The notes beneath the pieces are model-generated. The model worked only from the letters and a program-made list of their open reading frames with translations, searched no databases and was not told the origin of the DNA. The position numbers and the translations under genes were made by a program. A DNA stretch of 64,000 nucleotides from Notospermus geniculatus (Eukaryota; Nemertea; Pilidiophora; Heteronemertea; Lineidae). Location of the stretch: NCBI GenBank assembly GCA_002633025.1, contig NMRB01001255.1, positions 137,234 through 201,233 on the forward strand, given 5' to 3'. Positions 1 to 12,900 of the stretch are shown one piece after another; within the stretch, counting starts at the first letter, position 1; every line of letters begins with the position of its first letter.

Positions 1-2321
1 ATGACTTGCTGATTGGGGGCTAAATGCCAGTGTCCACATGAATGTTTTTACGCCGCGAGGTTTACGATTTTCACACCGAAATAGGTGGTTACCACTCTTA
101 AAGAGACTGTTTCGTCAAAAAAAGCTCACTTAAAACGTCCCTCTAAAAACCTGGATGTTATACAAAGACTGTAAGATTTTTTGGTCAAAGAAAATGTTTG
201 AGAAACAACGTGCCATTAATTCGGAGCATATCCTTTATTTTTGATACGCTTGATGAAGGAGTATGCAGTAAAAAATAATTTATGTGTTTTGAAACTTCTA
301 AAACCAAAAGTATCATCTTTTGCTACAACCCATGATTTAAAAAAAGTGTTACATTCATATTGGACTGGAGTTTTTTAAGGCGAGGCAGCTTCTTTAACGA
401 GACTAATCCACTGAAAATGTCAATTTCCCTGTGGAAATCATAAAACAAGCGGCATGGAACGAGTGGGATTGGGACTGTTGGGTTTCGTCAGGATTAGAAT
501 GAAGAAGCTGTAGATTCCTTGGACCTTACTGGACAAAATGATGATCGTGAAGAACAGCTAAAGTATAAAATGCAGATGGCATGATTCTTTCTGCTGGAAG
601 TCCTCTCAATGACGGGGCAGATCACGAACACACACACGCACACACTCATTAAATAAGACAGTACTGACTGATGTACAGTGAGTCTCAAGATTTAAATCTT
701 TGCATGTTTACCATGGTTCTAAATGTTAAATGTTGTCCTTTTAAGAGTTAACACTCTATTCAGGGATGGTTCCTACATGCATGAACGTTGTGGCTTTTTT
801 GTGGTGGGTCAGTTCTTGTTTTTACCAAAATGCCGTCGATTCAAACTGTATGAATAATGACTAACCAGAATTTCCGGGGCTCTGGGTATCGCTCGCTTGT
901 CAATTTTTGGTAAAATGCATGGGGGATGAGAGTACAGTGTAAGTCGTTCCTGTCCTCATAACTTGGTCCTGGGAAAGCAGAAGTGGTGGCTAATAACCAA
1001 GATTTACGTTTAAAACATTGTTGCATAGGGCCTAACGAGGTCGTTCAGGGAACATCAGATACATGTCGAGTGTTTACTTCTTGTTAATTTCTGAATGTGC
1101 TCTTCTCAGGTTTGGCTCTTGTTATGGTACATCCAATTCTGCTCGAAAATTAATGAACCCTAAGACGATTCTGTGTTTAAAAAATGCTGCTTTATTGTAA
1201 ATATTCGTAACTCATGATGTTCTCAATACTCTACATATAATGACTGCTTCCCTACTGTCAGTCTAAAAATGAAATGAGGTATGTTGGTAATAGTTTGAAA
1301 TAACAGAGTTATGTGCATTTCGTGGTGGTGTTCACTTACTTTCGAGCAGAACTGTATAACTTCTTCGTACTAACCGAATGGTCATTCGTGTTCTTTTTTC
1401 TCAATTAATCTAGTTAACGTTGTGGTGTGATTTTGTCATTAAAATAATGACCAAAATCCACATTGATGACCCAAATCCATGTTGCTTCTGTTTTTAGGCA
1501 CTATTGGATTGCTTTCACTATAAACATTTGAACAGCATTCCACAAAACACTGAAATTGAAATCATGATAAATAGCTTCTTATGGTCTATATTTTGCTTCC
1601 GATCAGTACCAGTATCAGTGTCAGTATCCCGAGCAGCCATCTCTCTAGTTGCATTGGAAATGCCAGGAAGATGTAATGCTGCACTTGCATTTTCATTTCG
1701 TCTGGGAGAAAAACTGGAGCAGGGTGTCCGTGTACTATGTTTATTTGTGTGTGCGTAGTCCGTTGAGGGGGGCGCGCATCCATTTTTACCTCACCTGACA
1801 TTGAAATTTTGAAATCAAACTTGACCTGGAACATTTCAATTTAACATTTGTCATTTGTTCTTCTGGCACATTCACCCAGGTGAGCACATGGTCCATGAAC
1901 CATTTCATTACCAATAGAAGCATATAGTGGCTGCCCCCTTCCGTAAACGGCCCATGCTCATGCATATACATGTACATGTACGAATACTTGGACAACCTGC
2001 TTAAGGCATGAATTCTACAGCGTGCTTCAGAGGCAGACTGAGTAGTCTGGCGTAAGTTTCCGAGGCAACGACCCAAGATGGCTGCTGGTGAAATTGATAT
2101 CTGTCTTCATTCTTTCCTCAAACCAACATATAGAAAAAACACTATCACAACTCAATTTTACTTCAAGATGTATTCTTCTTTCACATTCCATTCATATACA
2201 ATGCAAACATGCAAAAAATGTTGATTCAGAGAGGTATGGGGAGGGATGAATACCAGAAGCGTTGGACACAAACCAGGTGGTTTTCCTTAAATGTTGTATG
2301 GTGTCGTCAAATTTGTGTTAT

Positions 2322-2443
2322 TAGGGAGGTTTCGCAAGCGCCCGGTTAGGCCCTACGACGACGTTTATCTATTGTTTGGGTATACCCACACAATAGCTAA
2401 ACGTCGTCGTAGGGCCTAGCCGGGCGCATGCGAAACCTCCCTA
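2322..2443. mobile_element. Palindromic MITE with GGGAGGTTTCG ends (copy 1)
   Basis: The two halves are near-perfect inverted repeats of about 55 bp around a short AT-rich centre. The outer ends read AGGGAGGTTTCGC and, inverted, GCGAAACCTCCCT. No coding capacity is seen. A second element with the same terminal motif lies at 22554-22706, which suggests a non-autonomous DNA transposon family. Confidence 0.75.
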
Positions 2444-2801
2444 TTGTGTAGAGTTAACTCCAGCGGTTTGGGGTTGTGACTTGGTACAATAATCATCCTC
2501 CCACAGCAGGGGTACCTCGCTCCCCTTCATCCACCCACACAAGCTTTGTGTACGAGTGTATGAGGAGGAGTGAGACCAAAGCCCTGCAATGGGAGGATAC
2601 GTGCATCTTTGTATTTTTTGGAAGTTTTCCTTCCATCTTCAATGGACCGTATATGTTAGATATCTTTCACAACTTCTAAGACTTTCGTGGTTGCTTGAAA
2701 TCACTGATGCATGATTCAATCTAATCTGGCTTCTGAACTTCACAGGCGAGACTTCTCATGTTTGCTGCCTTGCATCTAGTTCTTGTTTCTTTATGTACAA
2801 T

Positions 2802-2930
2802 GGCTGATATTCATAAAAGCTAGCAAATGCTTTTACTTCAAGTTTTGTAGTACATTTACATTGGACCTCGCTGTGCAAATCTTAAGTAAAAGCATTTGCT
2901 AACTTTTATAAATACCAGCCAATATCTTTC
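2802..2930. mobile_element. Palindromic MITE, TATTCATAAAAGC family (copy 1)
   Basis: Inverted arms of about 39 bp begin GGCTGATATTCATAAAAG and continue into a TTTTACTT motif. About 50 unrelated bases separate the arms. Related hairpins sit at 13035-13152 and 14383-14496, and a larger one with similar ends at 23284-23665. Confidence 0.7.
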
Positions 2931-3530
2931 ACTTGTACTATTGCGAAACCCCTGGAGAGAACCCAGATTGGTAGAATCCTCAGTTACAATCACGAGAGCC
3001 TTTTCAAATACTAAATGCATGTTGTGATATTATTTTCTATTTGGTATCCATTTTGAAGGCCCACCTTTCATTTGGCAATAAAAAACAATCTCACTTTGAA
3101 ACTGCCAAGTACATGTACATGGGCATATATCTACCATATGCTTGGTGATACATGTATGTACATGTATGTTCGCATTTGAGCAAAATTACATGTAATGCAG
3201 ATTTGCAAAGGAAGAGGTTTTTAAAAGAGATTTTTTGGATGTGAGTGACGTATTGCAACAGTTAAGGTCTTATTCCTCTTGTACAACACCGAACACTAGA
3301 TACCAGTTTGTGTATTACTGCTTTATATTCTTCATTTTTGTTTGCTACAGATTACAGCATCCTGTTCAGAAAGATAAAATCACAAAAGGTTTTGACATCA
3401 CTGCAAAACACTATAAAAATGCATACGTGCACCGAACGGACTTTTATAGCCTACTAATATCTTTAGCTTTTCTCTCTTGGTCAACCACATTACCATTACA
3501 TGTTGCTGACATCGTGTTTTTCTTTTGCAG

Positions 3531-6500
3531 AAAAGGACGAAGAAAATACTTCGGCCATTAATGAGATGTACCAAACCCACCAAGACAACATACCATGGAT
3601 ACCAGACAGATTCAACCACTCATCCGTAGCCCACGACGACCTCATTCCGTCATTTGCTAAGTGCACTTCCAGTCGTGCCACTGAGAAAAGGAAGGCACCT
3701 GAAGTTAGACTCCAGAGCGTTCTGCACCCGGACAACCAGGCGTGGATTGCGGACCAAGGTCACTACGATTCTTACCCAGAATATTTCAGGGAGAATGTCC
3801 GCCGTGCTATTCTTGGGGATACATTTTCTGAATTCGTGTTTATAAGTCAACAATTCAGTGGTCCGGGGAAACCTTGCCTGATTCGTATGGATTCGCATCT
3901 GAAAGGCAAAGCAGTAGTTCATATTTCTCCTCAGTCCAGTGTGGAATCATTTGACTCGGAGTCTGCCTTCCCGCCTCAGGATGATGATATTGATATTGAG
4001 ACTACTATCCCACGAGATCCACCAATCGTTTTGTTTAATCGACCTGTTGAGGAGATTCTTGTCAATACTGGAGCTTGTACTACCAGCAGTATTGCTCACA
4101 GTAGGCCTACGCCAATTACCCCTGTGCAATCACCCCAGAGCTCAAGGATTCAATCACCTCACTCAGATCTCATGTCAACACCGACGCCAGAGGCAAAACA
4201 ACGTGCAAGTACAACTAGTAGCCACAATGCAATGCTGATTATGGAAGCGGAAAAGATCCGTAGAGCTCGCGCAGTATCGGAAGGTGCTATGTTGGCCAAA
4301 AAAGAGGGGTCCCCACACAAAAAGAGATCCACTGGGGCCATAGATTTCGAGTTATCACAAATAGGACGACGAAGGCGCTCTGGTCTCACTTTACTGAGTT
4401 CAGGCAGCTGGTCATCGCAAGATGATCCTGGCCAGCAGGAAGAACGTCGGATTAGTAAAGAATTCCAGAACGATTTGGAATCGTCGCCAATTGCTGAGGA
4501 TTTAACAGACTCTAAACCAAATGTTGATGAGGAAAGTCCATATTCCGCATTGCTTCCAGGCCCAGAGAGTGCATTCGGTGCCTATTCACCGCGGTCTCTT
4601 AGTCCAACGTGTGGATTCGAGGGACTGTCCTTCAACAAGGGACTAGGAGCAGACATCATGGCAGCCTCCGTCGAGTTCAGTCGAAGACGCAACAGCAGGA
4701 ATTTAGAATTGGACTTCGACTTCGAGGCAAGGCGGAAACGCTTTGCTTCCATGTCAAGTGAGAGTACGGAGTACAGCGATGACTCGGGTACCCCAACTGG
4801 TGAACACACCAATCAAAACGTTTTTGGTTTTTCAAATTGGCATGATGTGTTTGAGGCTGGTGAGGATCCGATGGATCAGACCTTGTCAGGGGACTTTGAT
4901 CAAACACCAAGGCCCGATACGTCCGGCAATGAAACCGTGTCTCCTGATGCAGAAGCTGAACCGTCGAAAACTGGTGAAGCTGGTGAAGACCTGATGGGTC
5001 AGGCTTTGTCAGGGGACTTGGATAGAACACCAAGGCCTGAAACGTCTGGCACGGAAACCGTGTCCCCTGTGGGCGAACCTGAACAACCAAAAGCTGGTAC
5101 TGAAACCGAAGGATTGGTAAAAACTGAAGACGCGCCGACGGTTGCTGATGAAGATGATTACTCGATTTATTGCTTCTATGACTGTGAGTCGTCTGATGAT
5201 GAGGAAGACGTCTTCTGGGACGTGGCGCTGCAGGTTGAACTCGGGCCTCACACCTTGACGCCAGGTGTGCAAAACGAACCAAATGTGTTAGAAAATGTCG
5301 AGACGCAGACAGATTTAACTTCGGAGTTTGCCAAAACAGCTGGGGAAGAAGTCAATAAAGGAGTGCAGTGTGAATTACAAACTATTCAGGAAATATCAGA
5401 TCAAAGTGCTCTGGATCACCATCGGGATATGCCAAGCGATGCCCCAAGTACTGACCATGCAGAAGACTTCATTACCAAAAAACGAGTCCGGTTCAGCAAA
5501 CAATGTTTGCAAAGCGGACGCACTTCTCCAATAGCACAGGATGAAAGGAGAATTCCAAAGATTAAGATCTCACATTGTATGTTCCCGACTGAGGAACAGG
5601 TTGACGGTGGAGGGCACCGTGATCGTCATCGGTTGCAGCGAGAGATGTCCGTGGATGTTGATCTAGACTTGGAAGTTGAGCTCGCATTGAAGGGGGTTGT
5701 GAAATCAAGCTCTGTTGATGATATCCTGGAGGGGACATTGCATGCAAGTGCCAATAATCATAAGGAAGTGCATGACGAAGTACAGCGGAAATTGCCAGAA
5801 GATGAAGCTCTCAGCCTTGCGGACTTAGAAAACACGAATCACAGAAGTGAACAGGATGTCGATCTCAGTTGGTGGACTAATCGTTCTTCCGAAGAAAGTT
5901 ACTGTGTCTGGGCGAGTGACAATGAAGGAGACCAGTCTGATGCTGACGCTGACCACTTGAACGATTATAGCGGTGCATACGGTGGCCTTCCACTGTCCCC
6001 CAGTTCAGATCCCGATATACTAGAACACGAGCCTCATCATAAAGAGAGTGAGAGCAAAAAGTTGTCTCAGTCGATCTCGCTGCCAAATCTCAGGGATCCA
6101 CGCTTCTATTGCTATAAGCGTAGTAAACCGAATGTGGCGTCGTATGCAGAGACGTACAAGTATTTGAGCAGGCACACTCGATCACCAAACCCATTCTACA
6201 AATTCCATAAACAGGCGTACTGGATCTCAGCTGGTGAGCTCAGGCAGAATGTTCCCCTTGGAACTAACGATGTTGCTGACGAGTCCAAAAGTTGTACGTC
6301 GTCGGATGACTGTCACACCGAGCATAACCGAACTCCTGTATACTGGCCTTGGTCGGAGAGTCAACATATTCGGTGTTGTCCATTTTCAACTGATCATAAC
6401 GATGGGGAAGGTTTCATTGATTCAATAGTTTACACCATGACAACCGATCAGCACGGAAATGAGGAATCAGACCCGATTCGTGTTTGCCATGGTTCAATGT

Positions 6501-6919
6501 GTTGTCTCTGTCCAAGGCAATGTGGAGAAGACGAGAACAAGAATAATTTATTTGAGAGCAGCTGTATTACTACGGAACGTGATGGTAATGTAAATAGTCA
6601 AGTTCATCTACAGGGACATGCCACTCATTGTCGTGATCAGAGATCAGAGTTACGAAGCAATACTCGAGAGGAAACTGGGACTTTCAGCGATGTTTGCACG
6701 TCTTCTCGGCATTGCCACAACGGATCCCCACCTTCTCATCATACTAACACAAAATGTGATCGAGAGAACCTGTCGAAAAGACGGGAGATGTCATCATTCC
6801 GGCCCGTGAAGCAAGAGGATGTGTTTGAGGGTCACCACACTTGCCATTCTGATGGTATCACAACAAATCAAGTTGGGGTCCGACGTGTCCGAGCCGTGAA
6901 GCCTGTTGATGCCACTGTT
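3531..6919 (+). CDS. Giant internal exon 1 of the ITPRID/KRAP-like gene
   Basis: This 3,389-bp exon is open throughout. The acceptor is TTTTGCAG ending at 3530 and the donor is GTGAGT at 6920; upstream in-frame ATGs are intronic. The product is rich in Ser, Glu and Asp and looks largely disordered, with many Ser-Pro sites. Two adjacent 41-residue repeats (4859-4981 and 4982-5104) share GED.M.Q.LSGD and TPRP-TSG-ETVSP cores, so this part arose by internal duplication. A conserved-looking block near 6067-6235 (SQSISLPNLRDP, then YKYLSRHTRSPNPFYKFHKQ) stands out from the low-complexity background. A Cys-rich patch (CCLCPRQC) lies near 6500. The exon exits in phase 0. Confidence 0.8.
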
Positions 6920-9900
6920 GTGAGTACATGATGTGTATACGTAACAGCCTTAATTGGATAGTTGTCGTTTTCCAATGCACAAAGTTGTTCTTCATTTGGT
7001 CTACTCTGATCCATTGGAACACGTTTTTTGGTGAATTAGTTACATCATGCATAGCATCATCGGCGAAATTACACCAACTTCAAGCTGATGGGTGGAGATA
7101 ATATATGCAGGAGATGCAATAAATCTGATGGCATCAGCAGCATCCCCTATAAGCAGAATTTCAGGTTCCTTCATTTATAGATTTAAGCGTCCACACATTG
7201 GATATCTCTTAAAAATAGCGAACTTTACTCATATTGCACTAGCATGGTTCCAACTGCACCAATGGGATATTTTCATCACATTAGACCAAATGGATTACTG
7301 CATATAAATATGACCATTATCCAATTAATTTGCGCAAGGGTATACTACATTTTGTATACTGTACAAGTAATTTTGCATGAATCGAAATTTTTGACGGTTG
7401 TATTTGTGCCAAAATGACCACATCTAGCCATTAGTAAAGTGCATTTTCATGTTCGTGCTGCTGAATACAGGGTGACCCAAAAAAAGCTGCCCCCGTAAAA
7501 ATTTTAATAAATCTTACAAAGTTCCGTGAAATTTCTTCAAATTTGGTACACTTGAACTTCCGTCTGTGGATGATCTTCCCACAAAGTTTTAGCCATCTGA
7601 GTCAGTTTGTAAAGAAATTCTATGTTCTTCCCAAAATGTGCTCCAAATGCCATCCTCGGCATTGCAGGCACACTTGCAAACGTAACGCAAAATTGTCAAC
7701 GACTCGCACACATTCCTCCTTGGGGATTTGCCTGATTTTTTATGTGATTGCTGCCTTCAGTTCACCAATTGTTTGAGGATTGTTCCCATACACATTATCC
7801 TTGAGATACCCCCACAGATAAAAATCTGGGGGATTTCGAAACATGGCATCATTGGCCCATATATTGGTTCGAGGATGAAAATGAGCGAGCTCAAACGGTG
7901 AACACAGAGCGCTATGTGGCAGTAGGCCTACTGAAGAAGTTTTGGACATCTTTGGGACGACGCAGAGGTATAGATCGAGATGAACAGTGGTTCCAACAAG
8001 ATGGGGCCACCCCTCACACATCAGATGTGTCCTTAGTCTGGCTCAGAGAGCGATTTGAAGACCGACTGATCAGCAGGAGGTGCGACATTGAGTAGGCAGC
8101 GCATTCACCGGACTTGAATCCCCCAGATTTTTATCTGTGGGGGAGGGTAATGTGTATGAGAACAATCCTCAAACAATTGGTGAACTGAAGGCAGCAATCA
8201 CAACAAAAATCAGGCAAATCCCCAAGGAGGAATGTGTGCGAGTCGTTGACAATTTTGCACTACGTTTGCAAGTGTGCCTGCAAAGCCGAGGACGCCATTT
8301 GGAGCACATTTTAGAAAGAACATAGAATTTCTTTACAAACTGACTCAGATGGCTAAAACTTTGTGGGAAGATCATCCACAGACTGAAGTTCAGGTGTACC
8401 AAATTCGAAGAAATTTCACGGAACTTTGTAGGATTTATTACCATTTTTATGGGGGCAGCTTTTTTTGGGTCACCCTGTATGATACCAATTCAATTAATTT
8501 TGCTATATCATGTGTTACATCGATTTTTGAAAACCTCGCAATCAGAAAAATGTTGAATAAGGATAAAGCAGTATCAAACCGACAAGAAAAATTCCCCTGA
8601 ATGTTTTCAAAATTAATCTGGACCACATCAGTACCACCAAAAATATATAACAGCCGCCATATATTTTTGGTACCACCTTGGAATGTACAATTTCATTTTC
8701 CAATTCGGACTTATTTTTTTCTTAATTAGTGCCTTTCTATTTCAGGTTGATTGTGCTGATGAATCCAAAAAAACTGTCCCTACTTCAGTCAGACAAAGTG
8801 GGGTGCAAACTTCAACTGGTAGGTATCCTCTGCCAAAAGTTATACTTATAAGCCCCTAGAAAAAAGTGTTGTATTGATATACTAGAGGCATTTATCGACC
8901 ACAATATGGTTGATTAGTCTCAATCAATAGGGTCTATGATTTTCTTATCTCGTTTACTTTCCTGATGCGGTACTTTAGATGCCCTATATAATATTGATTC
9001 TGTCCTCTTGTCTACATGGGTGGATATCTGCTCTGTGGTATGCGACCCAATTTACTCATTTTGGTGAAAATCCTGTCTGCAGCAGGCACAGGTAAGTTTT
9101 GTTGCTTGCTTCTCCTCCTACTGAGGTTTCTACATCGTTAAGTGATGATCCACTGTCGCGATGGGTTTGCGGTGAGTTTGCGGTAGTAACGAGTGACAGA
9201 TTTGAACATGAAGTCGCACCTGGATTCCTTTCCCCGATTTCGAGAATTAGGTCAATCGCCGCAAGCAATCGCAACGAAATCGTAATTATGGGGGGGGGGG
9301 GGATACCGGGCTTCCGTCAACAAGGACTGAAATATAGTTGGCCAGATAAGGTGACGTCAGTTCCCAACTAGGTGAACAGGGTCTATGAATTTGAGATCCA
9401 AATCACTTGGTATCAATAAGGGAGTAAGAAATAAAAGTGGAAAATAAGAAGTAAGTGGAAATTTTGGAATTTTGCGCGAATTTTTCATTTTCTCATATTG
9501 GGAGAAAATTTTTCCCATTTTGAGAAATTTTCTTAAAATGACCTGATATTTTGTCTGATTATTTGGGTGATATTTCTGAAAATGGGAAAAAAATTCTCCC
9601 AATTTCAGAAATTGAAAACGCGCAAAAATTCCAAAATTTTCCCACTTCTTATTTTCCACTTTTATTTCTTACTCCCTCCAATGCATAACCCTTTGTTTGT
9701 TTTCTTTGCTCCTAAGAGCTATTCTGCTGATTGGTAAACGCTCCTGAAAAAACACGAAACCATTATTATTATTTTTATTTTCCCCACTGTAGAGTTAACC
9801 ACTGCCACAGAAACTCAATTTCAAAAGTTTTCAGCATCCGTGTCACTACATGTACTTATCTCTGGTATTTTGAAATGGTTCAGCGACATGTGCGCAATTC

Positions 9901-12900
9901 TCACAATATATACCTCTAATATTGATAAACATACCGACCGACTGCAGGGTCGAATTCCCAATTCAGAACATAAGCCACTGAAGATAAGTGTCACTGCCAG
10001 TCATACATTTATGGAGGGTATCGCATAATCTACATCAGCAACCACCGACACTAACTTGGTAAATGATAACACTGCATTAACCTTGGTTAACCGGAAGAAA
10101 ACCTGATAGCCTGACTTTTATAGTGCATCGACTTTTAAAGATACTGGTGATTCTGGTACGCCTTTCTGATACATTGAGCTCTCTGTCAAGTGTCAGTGCT
10201 TGGGACGGATACAATACCGAGGTTTCGCAAATCTGACGAAACACAAAGTACGAAGTACGAAATTGGACTTCATTTCCATGACGCAATGTATTTCAGGAGA
10301 TGGTTAGTACCTCAAATACCGCCTGCTGCAAGAGCGTTTTTCAGCGTATGACGTTAGACCGATAAGGTTACGGTGTTTCTTCTTTGAAATTTATCTTTCG
10401 TTTCCACTTCGTAGATACGACGTGGAAATTTAAAAATTCAAGATGCACCATAACTCTTTCAGTCTTACATGATATGCTAAAAGACGCACTGGCAGCAGGG
10501 ACATTTGTGGTAGCAACCATCTCAGAAATAGGTCGACCTGGAATGAAGCTGAATTTCGTATTTCGTATTTCATCAGGTTTGCGAAAACTCAGAAATGGTG
10601 AGCTGTGATATTTCGTTTTCAGATGCCTTTCAGTTCACTCGAGTTAAGTACATGTATTTACCAATCATTTTTAATTTCAGTTAGATGTACATGTTCCTTT
10701 GTCCAGGATCCAGATTTAGAGCATTTAGAAAAACAACGACACGATCACCAGGTTAGTCCGAATTGTTTACCGAATTCAGTCATGAGTTCATGATCTTATC
10801 CTTGATCAAGAATCATAGTTCATGATCTTATCCTTGATCAAGAATCATAGTTCATGATCTTATCCTTGATCAAGAATCATAGTTCATGATCTTATCCTTG
10901 ATCAAGAATCATAGTTCATGATCTTATCCTTGATCAAGAATCATAGTTCATGATCTTATCCTTGATCAAGAATCATGTGATCTAAGAGGATGAAAATGAA
11001 GAATGATTTGAGCCAAACATCTTCAATGGAGATCTAATGCAGGTACTTTTACCTGTTCACCTGTCTGGAAGAGCGAAGGCAATGAGACGTGATCCAGTGT
11101 CAAACTTCAAAGTTCCACCCTAAAAAGGCAGAACTCACGTTTTGTTCAAAATTGAGATATAGGTACATGTTTGGAGTTACTAGGTTGTGGGCTTCATGTT
11201 ACTGCTAGATTTGGTGAAATATTCCATGGGTCTGTTTTTTTCTCATGGCAAAACCTAGTAATTTTCCACCCAGTGCAAGTCCTACAAGGGCAAACCCTAG
11301 TAAAAAAAACTCGATAGTTACTATGAGCTGGAAGCACTAGCTTAATCCCTGCACTTTCACATTTTCTTGTTTTTCTCAAAAGTAGTAAAACGTGAGTTAC
11401 TAGGTTCTGCCGTTTTGGGACAGAGTTGCTATCGCGGCATATGTCATGATGGCAGCTCGATATAAAATGAAAATCAATGCATTAGGCCTATCACTGACTG
11501 GCTGATAAGCACAAAGTAAGCACAAATTGTCAGGTTGAGGATGCTCTCGGCATAGGTTTTTACACAGCGTATGATGTTTACATGTACATGTACAAGTAGA
11601 CGTACATGTACTTTTAGTACAATGTGTTTTTCGGTCCTACTTTCCCTGTGTATTCCCTCCCCAGCATATCTCTGGCTCATCTACATACAGTGTATTGAAC
11701 AGTTTTTCATCATTATGCCTATTCACAAAAATTTTATGTATTTTTGCTATTGAGCATAAAGTGTCAAATGACTTAGATCTATTTGTTTCCAGAACTGTAA
11801 TGGTAAAAACGATATTGATGCCGCGAACTCACATCCAACACTTTTATCTAGACCTTCATGCATTTTATTTAGTCACTAATTGGATGGAAATCATTTCAAA
11901 ACCCATAATCTGCAACTGTTAAGATATTTTACAAATGTCAGACTTGGATTACGATAGCTGTGGATCAGCCTTTGAGATATTGGTGTTTGGGCTCTCCAAT
12001 ACATGTATATTCTATACACATAACCTAAATCCTGAGGGTGATCCCTGTACATACGTTTATCATGACCGCCTGCCTAAACCTGTCCTCGCCTCGACACGTA
12101 CATTATTCTTGATAAATACGCGGTGTTGCCATCGATTTGGCTGAGAAAATTTTGAATCAATGGTAACACATATTTTGAGGCTGAAATTGCAGTGGATTTG
12201 CTGGAGACATGAGGCAATTACACCATAGAATATCTTAGGTGCCCTGTTTCCCGGGTTTACACAGGGAACAATTATAATAGTTGAAATATTATTTTTGCCT
12301 TGAACAAAAACATTATATGCCACCTAAAATTTTATAATATACTTTTAAAATTTTCTCAGCATTTTTGGACATTAAGGGGTAATTCGGAAGTTTTCTCTGT
12401 TTTTTGCAATTAAGTAGAAAATAATTTTTTAAGGTTTTGCTCGTACGAACCACGTCATAGTAAATATCTTTGTGATAGATGAGCACATTGTCTGTGACTG
12501 TCCTACTTCTTATGTGTAACTTAGTTCGCACGTTGGTCATGTCAGTCTCCTGTGTTATTTTCCAGTTTTGAGTGATCTGATATTTTGTATGTGAGTATAT
12601 GGTGGGAAGGGACTGATATTATAAAGAGAACTACAACATAAGCAAGATACAAGCGACGTGTCACTAAGCTGTGTGTATACACTGGCATCATTTTTTCAAA
12701 CAAAATTCTACATTTGAACCACACGGTCTTTGGACCTTGTATTCACTGGCCAACAAATTGGAGCAGACAGCCGCGTTTCTTGCCAAAAGATTGCAGCAAC
12801 GGACCAATACAAAAGAAAATTCTCCTGATTGGTGCTCACTCAAGCATGAATGGGTCCGCTAGGCATTGAATTGGGCCGTAGTGACACCTATTGTTCAGTT

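Larger units (their letters stand above)
1..3530. other. Non-coding upstream region, probably intron or intergenic
   Basis: No reading frame here looks like a conserved protein. The sequence is AT-rich with scattered TACATGTA words and holds two palindromic elements, listed separately. The first recognisable exon starts at 3531 and needs one base from a preceding exon to complete its first codon. At least one upstream exon of that gene must therefore lie here unrecognised or before the window. Confidence 0.6.

Noticed and set aside
4677-5282. 201-residue open frame on the minus strand
   Set aside because: It lies entirely inside the plus-strand giant exon. Its composition (His, Pro, Gln and Arg rich) is what the reverse complement of acidic Ser-rich codons gives, and no family is recognised.
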